64,000 nucleotides of DNA, from positions 744,001-808,000 of the forward strand of contig NZ_RCYZ01000001.1 in the NCBI RefSeq assembly GCF_006439025.1. Direction: 5' to 3'. The notes below the pieces were generated by a model that was given only the letters and a program-made list of their open reading frames with translations, did no database searches and was not told the DNA's origin. The translations under genes and the position numbers were made by a program. Each line of letters begins with the position of its first letter. Position 1 is the first letter of the stretch. Positions 50,701-58,226 of this stretch are shown one piece after another. Origin of the DNA: Hymenobacter nivis (GTDB lineage Bacteria; Bacteroidota; Bacteroidia; Cytophagales; Hymenobacteraceae).

Positions 50701-50777
50701 TCCCGCAGCGCCGCCTCCAGCGCCTGTATGCGGGCCTGGGCCGCGGCAAGGGGCGAAACAACGGGGGCATCGGGCAT
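47721..50777 (-). CDS. Hybrid sensor histidine kinase with PAS, REC and HPt domains
   Basis: 1018 residues, apparently cytosolic (no membrane helix seen). There are four PAS-like segments at about 40-130, 145-260, 275-385 and 395-510. The HisKA domain has the phospho-His 539 (NMSHEIRTP), and the HATPase domain spans about 640-760 with N (IMLNLVSNAVKF) and G1 (VADTGPGIG) boxes. A receiver domain at 783-905 has Asp833, and a C-terminal HPt domain has His960 (VHHIKPN). It therefore carries a full phosphorelay within one chain, with the final response regulator elsewhere. PAS domains suggest a soluble signal such as redox, light or a ligand. Confidence 0.93.
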   Translation of the reverse strand: MPDAPVVSPLAAAQARIQALEAALREAQAANQQLALASCLPDQNPNPVLRYNAAAERIYANPAAVRLRHQLGAPVAAVLRAQLRALAAQSLRDGQPYQTELRHEPYGLHVALVPTMADGTVNVYVTDVTARHLAERQMREQQAFYERVLDELPSQIAVFGPDTRYRYLNARSVPDEADRRQWMGKTMLDTAGFMGRPPEVAALRHNLMMQAVAERRAVEWQEAYPSDSDGIRHFLRYYQPVFGATGALEFIIAHNADITGRVQAEAQLREQQAFTALVLNTTPNVIYVRDLNQNFLFQNDACRVLRTEVVPSNALAPGSTAASERRAYAADDARVVHNQQEIVAEDCLTLPSGEVRWYHTVKRPLLRPDGAVHVLGVSTDITALKQAQSTLERSEKRYRDLMHYAQALICTYDLCGTLLSANPVLAALLGAPAEALPGQPVAAYLLADDRPAFARYLARIAASATGEAEGVVRVQGPGGERHLLYRNVMVREDGQAPYVISHAHDITDRVLAERATQRAREEAEATARARENFLSNMSHEIRTPMNGVLGMTAQLAKTPLNARQQELVRVVHTSGQHLLAVLNDVLDMAKITAGRLELAATGFNFCDSVGQALQPLVAQAHEKGLAFEGLPLGSDCPTPWVVGDAHRLNQIMLNLVSNAVKFTECGRVVVRAEQLSETASAVALRFSVADTGPGIGPAQQALVFESFAQAQADTARRYGGTGLGLSISRALVEQMGGTLALTSTLGVGSTFAFTLVLPKAEVPAEVPAGGPPPYDTGRLAGARVLLVEDNEISRTVVRMLLEPWGAQLDEVPDGPAALAQLAAAPPYDVVLMDIQLPGLSGVDTTARLRQLPDPARAATPVIALTANAFRADGERYLAAGFDDYLAKPYDEATLYHKIVALLPPSAPAYDLAHLRRLAQGRTPFVLKIIRSFLANAPTSLAQLRAAAAAQDWPQVARVVHHIKPNLVALGITRPAAAVALLTAPRPAEGPSAAHAQALVVLLAAAEQALRELPAELPA

Positions 50778-51724
50778 GGGCGGGGCGGCTGGTTGGGTAG
50801 CGGAAAGTACGCACGCGCCGCCATCTAAGGCTTAAGGCCCGGCGCACCGGCCCCCAAGCAGCCCCTGCGCCCGCTCGCCCAATCCCAAGCACGAAAAACC
50901 TAAGGGCAAAGCCAGTCCCCTTAAATTCTGTGCTACAAACAATAGCGCTGGTGGCGGCCGTAATCACGCATTCTAAAGCCAGCAGCTGTACCAACCAGCA
51001 GCCCAAACAGGGCCCTAGGGGCAACTATGCGCAGGAACACTTCGGCTGGCCGGGCTCCCACCTGGGCACTCCCATGCGTAGCACCGGCCGCCCGCCCATG
51101 CGCCTAGCGACCACGGCGGGCAGTGAGCCCAAGGCACCAGGGGCCCTGCTACACGCTCGGCGGCGGGGCCGTTTCTGCCTGCCATGGTTACTCAACGCGC
51201 AAGCATTTCAAAAACAAGTTATTACATGGATTAGGAAGTTTTTTGCTGGCCGGGGCGGTGGCTTCCAATACCAAAGGCCAGTTGCGGGGCAAAGGACCGC
51301 TGGTTTGGTAAAGCTGGAAGTAGCAAAAAACCAATTTCATTCTTCATGAAGCAATAGCTCCGGGGCTGCTTTGGCTTGGCAAACCGGTGGCGCGACCCGA
51401 ACCGTTCAGGGGGGCAAAGGCCCGAATATTTCGACGAAAATGAAGATTGTCTAAACTTTTTTTAAGCTGTAATCCGGCACGTTACTACCAATTGTGCTAG
51501 AAACGCCGTGGTTTCACTTGAAATAAGCACAAAAAGCTATGTTTCACCAAAAGAGCCGAAAAAGCCCATTGTGTGCTGAATGAATTTGGTATTAATTTTC
51601 ATCAAGATCAGCAGGATTCACCCAACAATAATTTGCGTTTTGCTACACCGGTTTATGCACATTTTTTAGTTGCACCTTATTGTTAATCAATCCTTCATCC
51701 AAAATTCATTTTCTACCAAATCAA
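50778..51724. other. 947-bp region without a convincing gene
   Basis: It separates the divergent kinase and sugar operon genes. The left two thirds is GC-rich; an open frame at 50930-51349 (+) has no recognisable features and starts at a GTG. From about 51420 the sequence turns AT-rich and should carry the promoter of the sugar operon, but I found no exact TAnnTTTG box. No known structured RNA motif was recognised. Confidence 0.55.
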
Positions 51725-52576
51725 ATGAAAGCAGTAATTCTGGCGGGTGGCTACGGCACCCGCATCAGCGAGGAAAGTGGGGTGCGCCCCAAGCCCATGA
51801 TTGAGATTGGGGGCAAGCCCATTCTCTGGCACATCATGAAAATTTACGCCCACCATGGCATCACCGAGTTTGTGGTGTGCTGCGGCTACAAGGGGCACAT
51901 GATTAAGCAATACTTCGCTGATTATTTCCTACACAACTGCGATGTCACGTTTCGCATGGACCGCGACGAGATGCAGATCCACCGCACCCACGCCGAGCCC
52001 TGGACCGTAACGCTGGTGGACACCGGCCAGGAAACCATGACCGGCGGCCGCCTGCGCCGCGTGCGCGAGTACGTGGGCAACGAAACGTTCTGCCTCACTT
52101 ACGGCGACGGTGTGAGCGACGTGGACGTTCGCGCGTCCATCCGCCACCACCAGGCCGAGGGGGCCCAGGCCACGCTCACGGCTGTGCACCAGCCGGGCCG
52201 CTTTGGCATGTTCAACCTGGCCGAAAACGACGACCGGGTGGGCAACTTTGAGGAGAAGCCCGAGGGCGAGGCCACGCCGTGGATCAACGGGGGCTTCTTC
52301 GTGCTGGAGCCCAGCGTGTTCGACTACATTGCGGACGACACGACGGTGTGGGAAAAAGCGCCCCTCGAAACGATGGCCGCCGCCGGAACCCTTTCGGCCT
52401 ACCGGCACACGGGCTTTTGGCAGCCCATGGACACGCTGCGCGACAAGAACGTGCTGGAGGACATGTGGAAAAGCGGCCAGGCCCCGTGGAAGGTGTGGGA
52501 CAAAGACCCCGTTACGCCGGCCGACGACGTGAATGTGCCCCTGGCCGGCCTGCTGGCCGCCACCGCCCCCTGCTAG
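51725..52576 (+). CDS. rfbF: Glucose-1-phosphate cytidylyltransferase
   Basis: This nucleotidyltransferase makes CDP-glucose from CTP and glucose 1-phosphate, starting material for CDP-linked dideoxy sugars. The ATG at 51725 begins [18 protein letters not shown], then [20 protein letters not shown]. Further motifs are [30 protein letters not shown] and [15 protein letters not shown], all typical of RfbF rather than RmlA. Length of 283 is slightly longer than usual. It heads a four-gene plus-strand operon, 68 bp before the next gene. Confidence 0.93.
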   Translation: MKAVILAGGYGTRISEESGVRPKPMIEIGGKPILWHIMKIYAHHGITEFVVCCGYKGHMIKQYFADYFLHNCDVTFRMDRDEMQIHRTHAEPWTVTLVDTGQETMTGGRLRRVREYVGNETFCLTYGDGVSDVDVRASIRHHQAEGAQATLTAVHQPGRFGMFNLAENDDRVGNFEEKPEGEATPWINGGFFVLEPSVFDYIADDTTVWEKAPLETMAAAGTLSAYRHTGFWQPMDTLRDKNVLEDMWKSGQAPWKVWDKDPVTPADDVNVPLAGLLAATAPC

Positions 52577-52644
52577 GGCCCCGGCGGCTGAGCACCTTTC
52601 CTTAATAGCTGTATTTCCTTACCAGCGTACCTTTTACGTATCGC

Positions 52645-53739
52645 ATGAACACTCCTATGCGCATTCTGATTACGGGCAACATGGGCTACGTGGGCCCCGG
52701 CGTGGTGCGCCACCTGCGCCACACCTTTCCCGCCGCTGAGCTGATTGGCTACGACGCGGGCTACTTTGCCCACTGCCTCACCGGGGCCCCCCGGCTGCCC
52801 GAGGCCTACCTCGACCGCCAGGAGTTTGGCGACGTGCGGACGCTACCCGCCGAACTGCTGGCCGGCGTGGACGCCGTGGTGCACCTTGCCGCCATTTCCA
52901 ACGACCCCATGGGCCAGACCTACGAAGAGGCCACGCTGGCCGTGAACCACCGCGCCGGCATCCGGCTGGCCGAGCTGGCCAAGGCGGCCGGGGTGCGCTC
53001 CTTCGTGTTTGCCAGCAGCTGCAGCATCTACGGGGCTGGCGGCGAGGGGGCCAAAACGGAAGATTCGACCCTGAACCCACTCACGGCCTACGCCCGCTCC
53101 AAGGTGCTGAGCGAGCAGGATTTGGCCCCACTGGCCGGTCCGGGCTTTACCGTTACGTGCCTGCGCTTCGCTACGGCCTGCGGGTGGAGCGACCGGCTGC
53201 GGCTGGACCTGGTGGTGAATGACTTCGTGGCCGGCGCCGTAGCCAGCGGCGACATTAATATCCTCAGCGACGGCACACCCTGGCGGCCGCTCATCCACGT
53301 GCTCGACATGGCCCGCGCCATTGAGTGGGCCGTGGCCCGCGAGGCCAGCAACGGCGGCGAGTACCTGCGCGTGAACGTGGGCACCGACGTGTGGAACTAC
53401 CAGGTACGCGAACTAGCCGCCGCCGTGGCCGAGGCCCTGCCCGGCACCAGCGTGCGCCTGAACGCCGACGCGCCGCCCGACAAACGTTCGTACCGCGTCG
53501 ATTTCAGCTTGTTTAAGGAGCTGGCCCCCGACCACCAGCCCCTGCGCACGCTGGCCGGCACCATCGCCGAGCTGCGCGACGGCCTGCAGGCCATGAACTT
53601 CCACGACGCCGAGTTCCGCAGCTCGACCTTGATGCGCCTGCGGGTGCTCGGCGACCTGCGCGCCAGTGGGGCCCTGGGCCCCGACTTGGCCTGGGCCCCC
53701 GCCCCTGCCGCGCCCGCCCTGGCGGAGGTGCCGGCGTAG
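52645..53739 (+). CDS. NAD-dependent epimerase/dehydratase (extended SDR)
   Basis: A 364-residue nucleotide-sugar enzyme. The cofactor motif is ITGNMGYVGPGVV (GxxGxxG) near residues 9-21, then HLAAISNDPMG, SSCSIYGAG and the catalytic YARSK (Tyr-x3-Lys). Long C-terminal region with RYRVDFSLFKELAP-like substrate segment. It is most like epimerase or reductase SDRs; it does not look like a CDP-glucose 4,6-dehydratase. The substrate is probably the nucleotide sugar made via rfbF. 34 bp before the next gene. Confidence 0.88.
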   Translation: MNTPMRILITGNMGYVGPGVVRHLRHTFPAAELIGYDAGYFAHCLTGAPRLPEAYLDRQEFGDVRTLPAELLAGVDAVVHLAAISNDPMGQTYEEATLAVNHRAGIRLAELAKAAGVRSFVFASSCSIYGAGGEGAKTEDSTLNPLTAYARSKVLSEQDLAPLAGPGFTVTCLRFATACGWSDRLRLDLVVNDFVAGAVASGDINILSDGTPWRPLIHVLDMARAIEWAVAREASNGGEYLRVNVGTDVWNYQVRELAAAVAEALPGTSVRLNADAPPDKRSYRVDFSLFKELAPDHQPLRTLAGTIAELRDGLQAMNFHDAEFRSSTLMRLRVLGDLRASGALGPDLAWAPAPAAPALAEVPA

Positions 53740-53772
53740 CCTTTTCCCCACCCATTCCCTTTCCTTCTATCA

Positions 53773-54321
53773 ATGATTTTTACCGAAACCAAGCTGTCGG
53801 GCGCGTTCATTATCGATGTGCAGCGGCTGAGCGATGAGCGCGGATTTTTTGGCCGCTCGTGGTGCGAAGATGAGTTTGCCGCCCACGGCATTGCCATGCC
53901 CCCGCTGCAAGCCAACCTATCGTCGAACCCCAAGCGCGGCACGCTGCGCGGCATGCACTACCAGTTGCCGCCCCACGAAGAAACCAAGCTAGTGCGTTGC
54001 ACCCGCGGCGCCATCGTGGACGTGATTGTGGACCTGCGCGAAGAATCGCCGACTTACAAACAATGGATTGCGGTGGAGCTGACGGCGGACAGCTACCGCA
54101 TGCTGTTCGTGCCCGGGCGATTTGCCCACGGCTTCCTCACCCTCGAAGACAACACCGACGTGGCCTACCAGGTATCGGCCAAGTACGCGCCCGGCGCCGA
54201 GCGGGGCCTGCGCTGGAACGACCCCGCCATTGGCATTGAGTGGCCGTTTGAGCCAGTGCTGGTGTCGGCCAAAGACGCGGTACACCCCGACTTCCAGCCA
54301 CTGCCCGTCGCGGCCAGCTAG
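53773..54321 (+). CDS. RmlC-like dTDP-4-dehydrorhamnose 3,5-epimerase family
   Basis: A 182-residue cupin-fold epimerase. Start FTETKLSGAFIIDVQRLSDERGFFGRS, then the catalytic His in GTLRGMHYQ, FVPGRFAHGFLTLEDNTDVAYQVS with the Tyr, and the KYAPGAERGLRWND segment near the end. The family epimerises C3 and C5 of 4-keto-6-deoxy sugars, so a keto sugar intermediate is implied. rmlA and rmlB are not seen in this window, which fits a CDP-sugar route rather than rhamnose. Confidence 0.88.
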   Translation: MIFTETKLSGAFIIDVQRLSDERGFFGRSWCEDEFAAHGIAMPPLQANLSSNPKRGTLRGMHYQLPPHEETKLVRCTRGAIVDVIVDLREESPTYKQWIAVELTADSYRMLFVPGRFAHGFLTLEDNTDVAYQVSAKYAPGAERGLRWNDPAIGIEWPFEPVLVSAKDAVHPDFQPLPVAAS

Positions 54322-54362
54322 GCAATCCACTTTCTCTATAACAGCCTTTTGTTCAGCTATTC

Positions 54363-55688
54363 ATGATTATTGTTGATAACGCTTTAGCGGCGCGCGCGCG
54401 CTCGGGCAACCCTATCCGGGTGGCCATGATCGGGGCCGGGTTCATGGCCAAGGGCGTGGCCCGCCAAATCTGCCGCTACGTGCCCGGCATGGAGTTGGTG
54501 GCCATCGCCAACCGTACCCTGGACCATGCCCGGCAGGCCTACGCCGATACCGATGTGCTCGGGGTAGCCGAAGTGGGCACCGTAGGGGCCCTGGAAGCCT
54601 GCATTGCCAGCGGCCAGCCTGCCATCACCGACGACGCCCTGCTGGTTTGCCAAGCCGCGGGCATCGACGCCATCATCGAGGTGACTGGGGCCGTGGAATA
54701 CGGGGCCCACGCCGTGATGGAGGCCATCCGCCACGGCAAGCACGTGGTGCTACTCAACGCCGAGCTCGACGGCACGGTGGGGCCCATCCTGAAAGTGTAC
54801 GCCGACCGCGCCGGCATCATCTACACCGTGGCCGACGGCGACCAGCCCGGCGTGACGCTCAACCTGGCGCGCTTCGTGCAGGGCATCGGCGTGACGCCCG
54901 TGCTCTGCGGCAACATCAAGGGCCTGCACGACCCTTACCGCAACCCCACCACCCAGGCGGGCTTTGCCAAGCAGTGGGGCCAGAACCCGAGCATGGTCAC
55001 GAGCTTCGCCGACGGCAGCAAAATCAGCTTCGAGCAGGCCGTAATTGCCAACGCCCTGGGCATGCGCGTGGCCCAACGCGGCATGCTGGGGCCCACCGTG
55101 GCCCCCGGCACCCCCGTCACGGAAGCCGCCAACTGGTACCCCCACGAAGAGCTGCTGAGCGGCGGCCCCGGCATTGTGGACTACGTGGTTGGCGCCAGCC
55201 CGGGGCCGGGTGTGTTCGTGCTCGGCACCATCGACGACCCGGTGCAGCGCCACTACCTCAACCTGTACAAGCTCGGCGCGGGGCCCCTGTACTGCTTCCA
55301 CACGCCCTACCACCTGTGCCATTTTGAAACGCCCACATCGGTGGCGCGGGCGGTACTGTTCCACGACGCGGCGCTGGCCCCCCGGGGCCCCATGTACGTG
55401 GAGGTGGTGACGGCCGCCAAGGTGCCGCTGACCGCCGGCCAGGTGCTCGACGGCATCGGCCACTACCACACCTACGGCCTGGCCGAAAACGCCGACGTGG
55501 CCCAGCGCGAAAACCTGCTGCCCCTGGGCGTGGCCGAGGGCTGCACCCTGCGCCGCGACGTACCCAAAGACCAGGTGCTGACCTACGACGACGTGGTGCT
55601 GCCCGAAGGCCGGCTCATCGACCAGTTGCGGCGCGAGCAGGCGGCGTACTTCCAAACGGCCCCGCAGGCCGCCGCGGTGGCGAAATAA
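54363..55688 (+). CDS. NAD(P)-dependent oxidoreductase, homoserine-dehydrogenase-like with SAF-type tail
   Basis: 441 residues. The N-terminus has a Rossmann motif VAMIGAGFMAKGVARQI, as in homoserine dehydrogenase or DapB-like proteins, then VEVTGAVEYGAHAV and GKHVVLLNAELDGTVGP. A middle domain contains the GNIKGLHDPYRNP region and FHTPYHLCHFETP. The C-terminal 90 residues resemble a SAF-like domain (LPLGVAEGCTLRRDVPKDQVLTYDDV). Role is unknown. It is the last gene of the operon and the long terminator at 55699 follows. Confidence 0.85.
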   Translation: MIIVDNALAARARSGNPIRVAMIGAGFMAKGVARQICRYVPGMELVAIANRTLDHARQAYADTDVLGVAEVGTVGALEACIASGQPAITDDALLVCQAAGIDAIIEVTGAVEYGAHAVMEAIRHGKHVVLLNAELDGTVGPILKVYADRAGIIYTVADGDQPGVTLNLARFVQGIGVTPVLCGNIKGLHDPYRNPTTQAGFAKQWGQNPSMVTSFADGSKISFEQAVIANALGMRVAQRGMLGPTVAPGTPVTEAANWYPHEELLSGGPGIVDYVVGASPGPGVFVLGTIDDPVQRHYLNLYKLGAGPLYCFHTPYHLCHFETPTSVARAVLFHDAALAPRGPMYVEVVTAAKVPLTAGQVLDGIGHYHTYGLAENADVAQRENLLPLGVAEGCTLRRDVPKDQVLTYDDVVLPEGRLIDQLRREQAAYFQTAPQAAAVAK

Positions 55689-55698
55689 TAGCCTTGCC

Positions 55699-55756
55699 GT
55701 AACCAAAAAGGTCCGGTGCCCGAGCTATAGTTCGGGCACCGGACCTTTTTGGTTAC
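55699..55756. terminator. 25-bp perfect bidirectional terminator
   Basis: Arms GTAACCAAAAAGGTCCGG... at 55699-55723 and the exact complement at 55732-55756 enclose an 8-nt loop. AAAAAGG/CCTTTTT sits in the middle of each arm. It separates the sugar operon from obgE. Confidence 0.93.
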
Positions 55757-55789
55757 CAGCGCCTTATGTCAGCAGGCATTTGCCGTGGC

Positions 55790-56788
55790 TTAGCCCGTGT
55801 GCAACGCCTTCCAGATCATGTCTTTCAGGGGCTGGATGTTCTTGTTGGTCAAGCTGGAGATAAACACCGTGGGCGGCATATCGGCGGGCAGCGAGGCGCG
55901 CATCTCGGCTTCCAGCTCCTCGTCGAGCATGTCGGTTTTGGTGATGGCCAGCAGGCGCGTTTTGTCGAGCAGTTCGGGGTTGAACTGCCGCAGCTCACCC
56001 AGTAGTATTTCGTACTCGGCGGCAATGTCGGGGCTGTCGCAGGCTATCATAAAGAGCAACATGGAGTTGCGCTCGATGTGGCGCAGGAAGCGCGTGCCCA
56101 GGCCCCGGCCCTCGGCGGCCCCCTCGATGATGCCGGGGATGTCGGCCATCACAAACGATTTGTAGTCGCGGTAAGCCACCACGCCCAGGTTGGGCACAAG
56201 GGTGGTGAAGGCGTAGTCAGCAATTTTGGGCTTGGCCGCCGACACCACCGAGAGCAGCGTGCTCTTGCCCGCGTTGGGGAAGCCCACCAGGCCCACGTCG
56301 GCCAGCAGCTTCAGCTCCAGCACAATCAGGGCCTCTATGGCCGGCTCGCCGGGCTGGGCGTACTCGGGAGCCTGGTTGGTAGAGGTCTTAAAATGGTCGT
56401 TGCCCAGGCCGCCGCGGCCGCCGGGCACCAGCACCAGGCGCTGGCCGTGCTCCGTAATTTCGAGCAACTGCTCGCCGGTTTCGACGCTGCGGGCCACCGT
56501 GCCGAGGGGCACTTGCAGCACAATATCGGCCCCCTGGGCCCCCGAGCGTAGGTTTTCGCCGCCGCCCTCGCCGTCTTTGGCAAACACGTGCTTCTGGTAC
56601 TGCAAGTGCAGCAAGGTCCAGAGTTGCGAGTTACCCTCCAGGATGATGTGGCCGCCGCGGCCGCCGTCGCCGCCGTCGGGCCCCCCATTGGGCAGGCCCT
56701 TGGCGCGGAAGAAGTGGTGCGAGCCCGCCCCGCCCTTGCCCGAGCGGCAGACCAGCTTAACGTAGTCGATGAAGTTATTGGAAGCCAC
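55790..56788 (-). CDS. obgE: GTPase ObgE
   Basis: A 332-residue Obg GTPase linked to ribosome maturation and stress. The Gly-rich Obg fold fills residues 1-160 ([14 protein letters not shown] and GGRGGLGN). The G domain has [25 protein letters not shown] and ITKTDM. It lacks the longer C-terminal extension found in some bacteria, which is usual for this phylum. It is downstream of adk, in the conserved order hpt-adk-obgE. Confidence 0.96.
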   Translation of the reverse strand: MASNNFIDYVKLVCRSGKGGAGSHHFFRAKGLPNGGPDGGDGGRGGHIILEGNSQLWTLLHLQYQKHVFAKDGEGGGENLRSGAQGADIVLQVPLGTVARSVETGEQLLEITEHGQRLVLVPGGRGGLGNDHFKTSTNQAPEYAQPGEPAIEALIVLELKLLADVGLVGFPNAGKSTLLSVVSAAKPKIADYAFTTLVPNLGVVAYRDYKSFVMADIPGIIEGAAEGRGLGTRFLRHIERNSMLLFMIACDSPDIAAEYEILLGELRQFNPELLDKTRLLAITKTDMLDEELEAEMRASLPADMPPTVFISSLTNKNIQPLKDMIWKALHTG

Positions 56789-56847
56789 AGTAGTAATTAT
56801 GAGTTTTGAATTATGAAGTATGAGTTGGGGTAGGGGCCAATAAATAA

Positions 56848-56892
56848 ATGAGTTATGAGTTCCGGCCGCATGGGCCGAAACTCATAACTCAT
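56848..56892. repeat. Inverted ATGAGTTATGAGTT repeat between adk and obgE
   Basis: Left arm ATGAGTTATGAGTTCCGGCC (56848-56867) and right arm GGGCCGAAACTCATAACTCAT (56872-56892) pair with a single mismatch around a 4-nt loop. Additional ATGAGT words are at 56795-56830. Intercistronic. Confidence 0.85.
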
Positions 56893-56917
56893 CCCTGGCA
56901 ACTCATAACGGACGCCG

Positions 56918-57541
56918 CTAGGCCTTTACCTCTTGGGTAGCGGCGGCCGGGGTTTCGTCGGCGGCGGCGCGGTGCTGGTCAATCACGGCGCACACCTGGC
57001 CAAAGATGTCGTCGATGGCCCCGATGCCGTTGAGGGCGTGGAACTTGTGCTGGGCGGCGTAGTAGCCGGCCACCTGGGCGGTTTCGGTGTTGTACACCGT
57101 CACGCGGCGCCGAATCTTGGTTTCATCCTGGTCATCGGGGCGGTTGCTGGTTTTGCCCCGCTCCAGCAGGCGCGTCACCAGCTCCTCCTCCCCTACTTCC
57201 AGGGCCACCATGCAGCCGATGGTGGCCTGGTGCTGGGCCAGCAGCTGGTCGAGGCGCTCGGCCTGCGGCACGGTGCGCGGAAAGCCGTCGAAGATGAAGC
57301 CCGCGGCGGTTTTGTTGTCGTTCAGGGCGCTGTCGATCATGCCAATCACCACTTCGTCGGGTACCAGCAGGCCCTCGTCCATCAGTTTTTTGGCGCGCAG
57401 GCCCAGCTCGGTGCCCTGCGCAATCTGGGCGCGCAGCAGGTCGCCGGTGCTCAGGTGCACGAGGTGGTAGTGGGCGATGAGCTTCTGGCTCTGGGTGCCT
57501 TTGCCCGCACCGGGCGGGCCGAACAACACAATATTCAGCAT
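56918..57541 (-). CDS. adk: Adenylate kinase
   Basis: It interconverts AMP, ADP and ATP. The ATG at 57541 starts MLNIVLFGPPGAGKGTQSQ with Walker A; the longer frame is not needed. NMP-binding STGDLLR, FDGFPRT and the LID segment NRPDDQDETKIRRRV are present. The LID lacks zinc cysteines. Length of 207 with a short Ala/Thr/Pro tail. It lies between hpt and obgE in the same orientation. Confidence 0.96.
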   Translation of the reverse strand: MLNIVLFGPPGAGKGTQSQKLIAHYHLVHLSTGDLLRAQIAQGTELGLRAKKLMDEGLLVPDEVVIGMIDSALNDNKTAAGFIFDGFPRTVPQAERLDQLLAQHQATIGCMVALEVGEEELVTRLLERGKTSNRPDDQDETKIRRRVTVYNTETAQVAGYYAAQHKFHALNGIGAIDDIFGQVCAVIDQHRAAADETPAAATQEVKA

Positions 57542-57626
57542 GAAAACGGGGGATGGGCGCAAACGCGCCGGGTGGGTTGGGGTGGGAAGTTAATGAATCC
57601 TTAACAAAGGCCGGCCGCTGGGGGCC

Positions 57627-58169
57627 CTATGCGGCCACGTACACTTCGGGCAGGTTGCGGCCCAGCCCGTCGTAGTCGAGGCCGTAGCCTACTACAAAGT
57701 CGTTGGGGATTTCCAGGGCGATGTAGTTCAACTTCAAGGGATAGCGCAGGCTGGCGGGCTTGAAGAACAGGGCGGCGATTTCCACCGAAGCTGGTTTTTT
57801 GGCCAGCAGCGTGGGCAGCAGGTGGTGCAGGGTGGTGCCCGTGTCCACGATGTCTTCTATCAGCACCAGGTCGCGGCCCTGCACGTCTTCGCGCAAGCCC
57901 AGCACTTCCTGCACTTGGCCGGTGCTGCTCGTACCCTCGTAGGAGGCCACCCGGATGAAGACAATTTCGCAGTCGCCGGTGTAGCGCTTGAGCAAATCAG
58001 AAGCAAACATGAAGCCTCCCGTGAGCACAACCACGAACAGGGGCCGGCGGCCGGCGTAGTCGGCGCTGAGGCGGGCGGCCACCGCCTCAACGGCCGTGGC
58101 CAGCTCGGCGGCCGACAGGTACGGGCGAAACGCTTTGTCGTGGAGGGTGATGTTGGGGGACGAGCCCAT
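57627..58169 (-). CDS. hpt: Hypoxanthine phosphoribosyltransferase
   Basis: A 180-residue purine salvage enzyme, making IMP and probably GMP from bases and PRPP. The ATG at 58169 is chosen. Landmarks are VVVLTGGFMFASDLLKRY, FIRVASYEGTSSTGQV (flexible loop), and the PRPP motif VLIEDIVDTGTTL followed by FVVGYGLDYDGLGRN. It is 57 bp downstream of hppA and immediately upstream of adk. Confidence 0.95.
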   Translation of the reverse strand: MGSSPNITLHDKAFRPYLSAAELATAVEAVAARLSADYAGRRPLFVVVLTGGFMFASDLLKRYTGDCEIVFIRVASYEGTSSTGQVQEVLGLREDVQGRDLVLIEDIVDTGTTLHHLLPTLLAKKPASVEIAALFFKPASLRYPLKLNYIALEIPNDFVVGYGLDYDGLGRNLPEVYVAA

Positions 58170-58226
58170 GCGGTGCGGGGAAAAATGGAGCCGCAAAGCT
58201 ACTGCCTGAATCCGGGGTTCGGCTCA

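Noticed and set aside
46880..50777. LytTR regulator and hybrid kinase as one two-component pair
   Set aside because: They are convergent, not cotranscribed, and the kinase already has its own receiver and HPt domains, so pairing cannot be inferred.
50930..51349. Plus-strand ORF of 139 codons starting at GTG
   Set aside because: No family, low protein-like quality and no start context; retained only as a possibility within the gap description.
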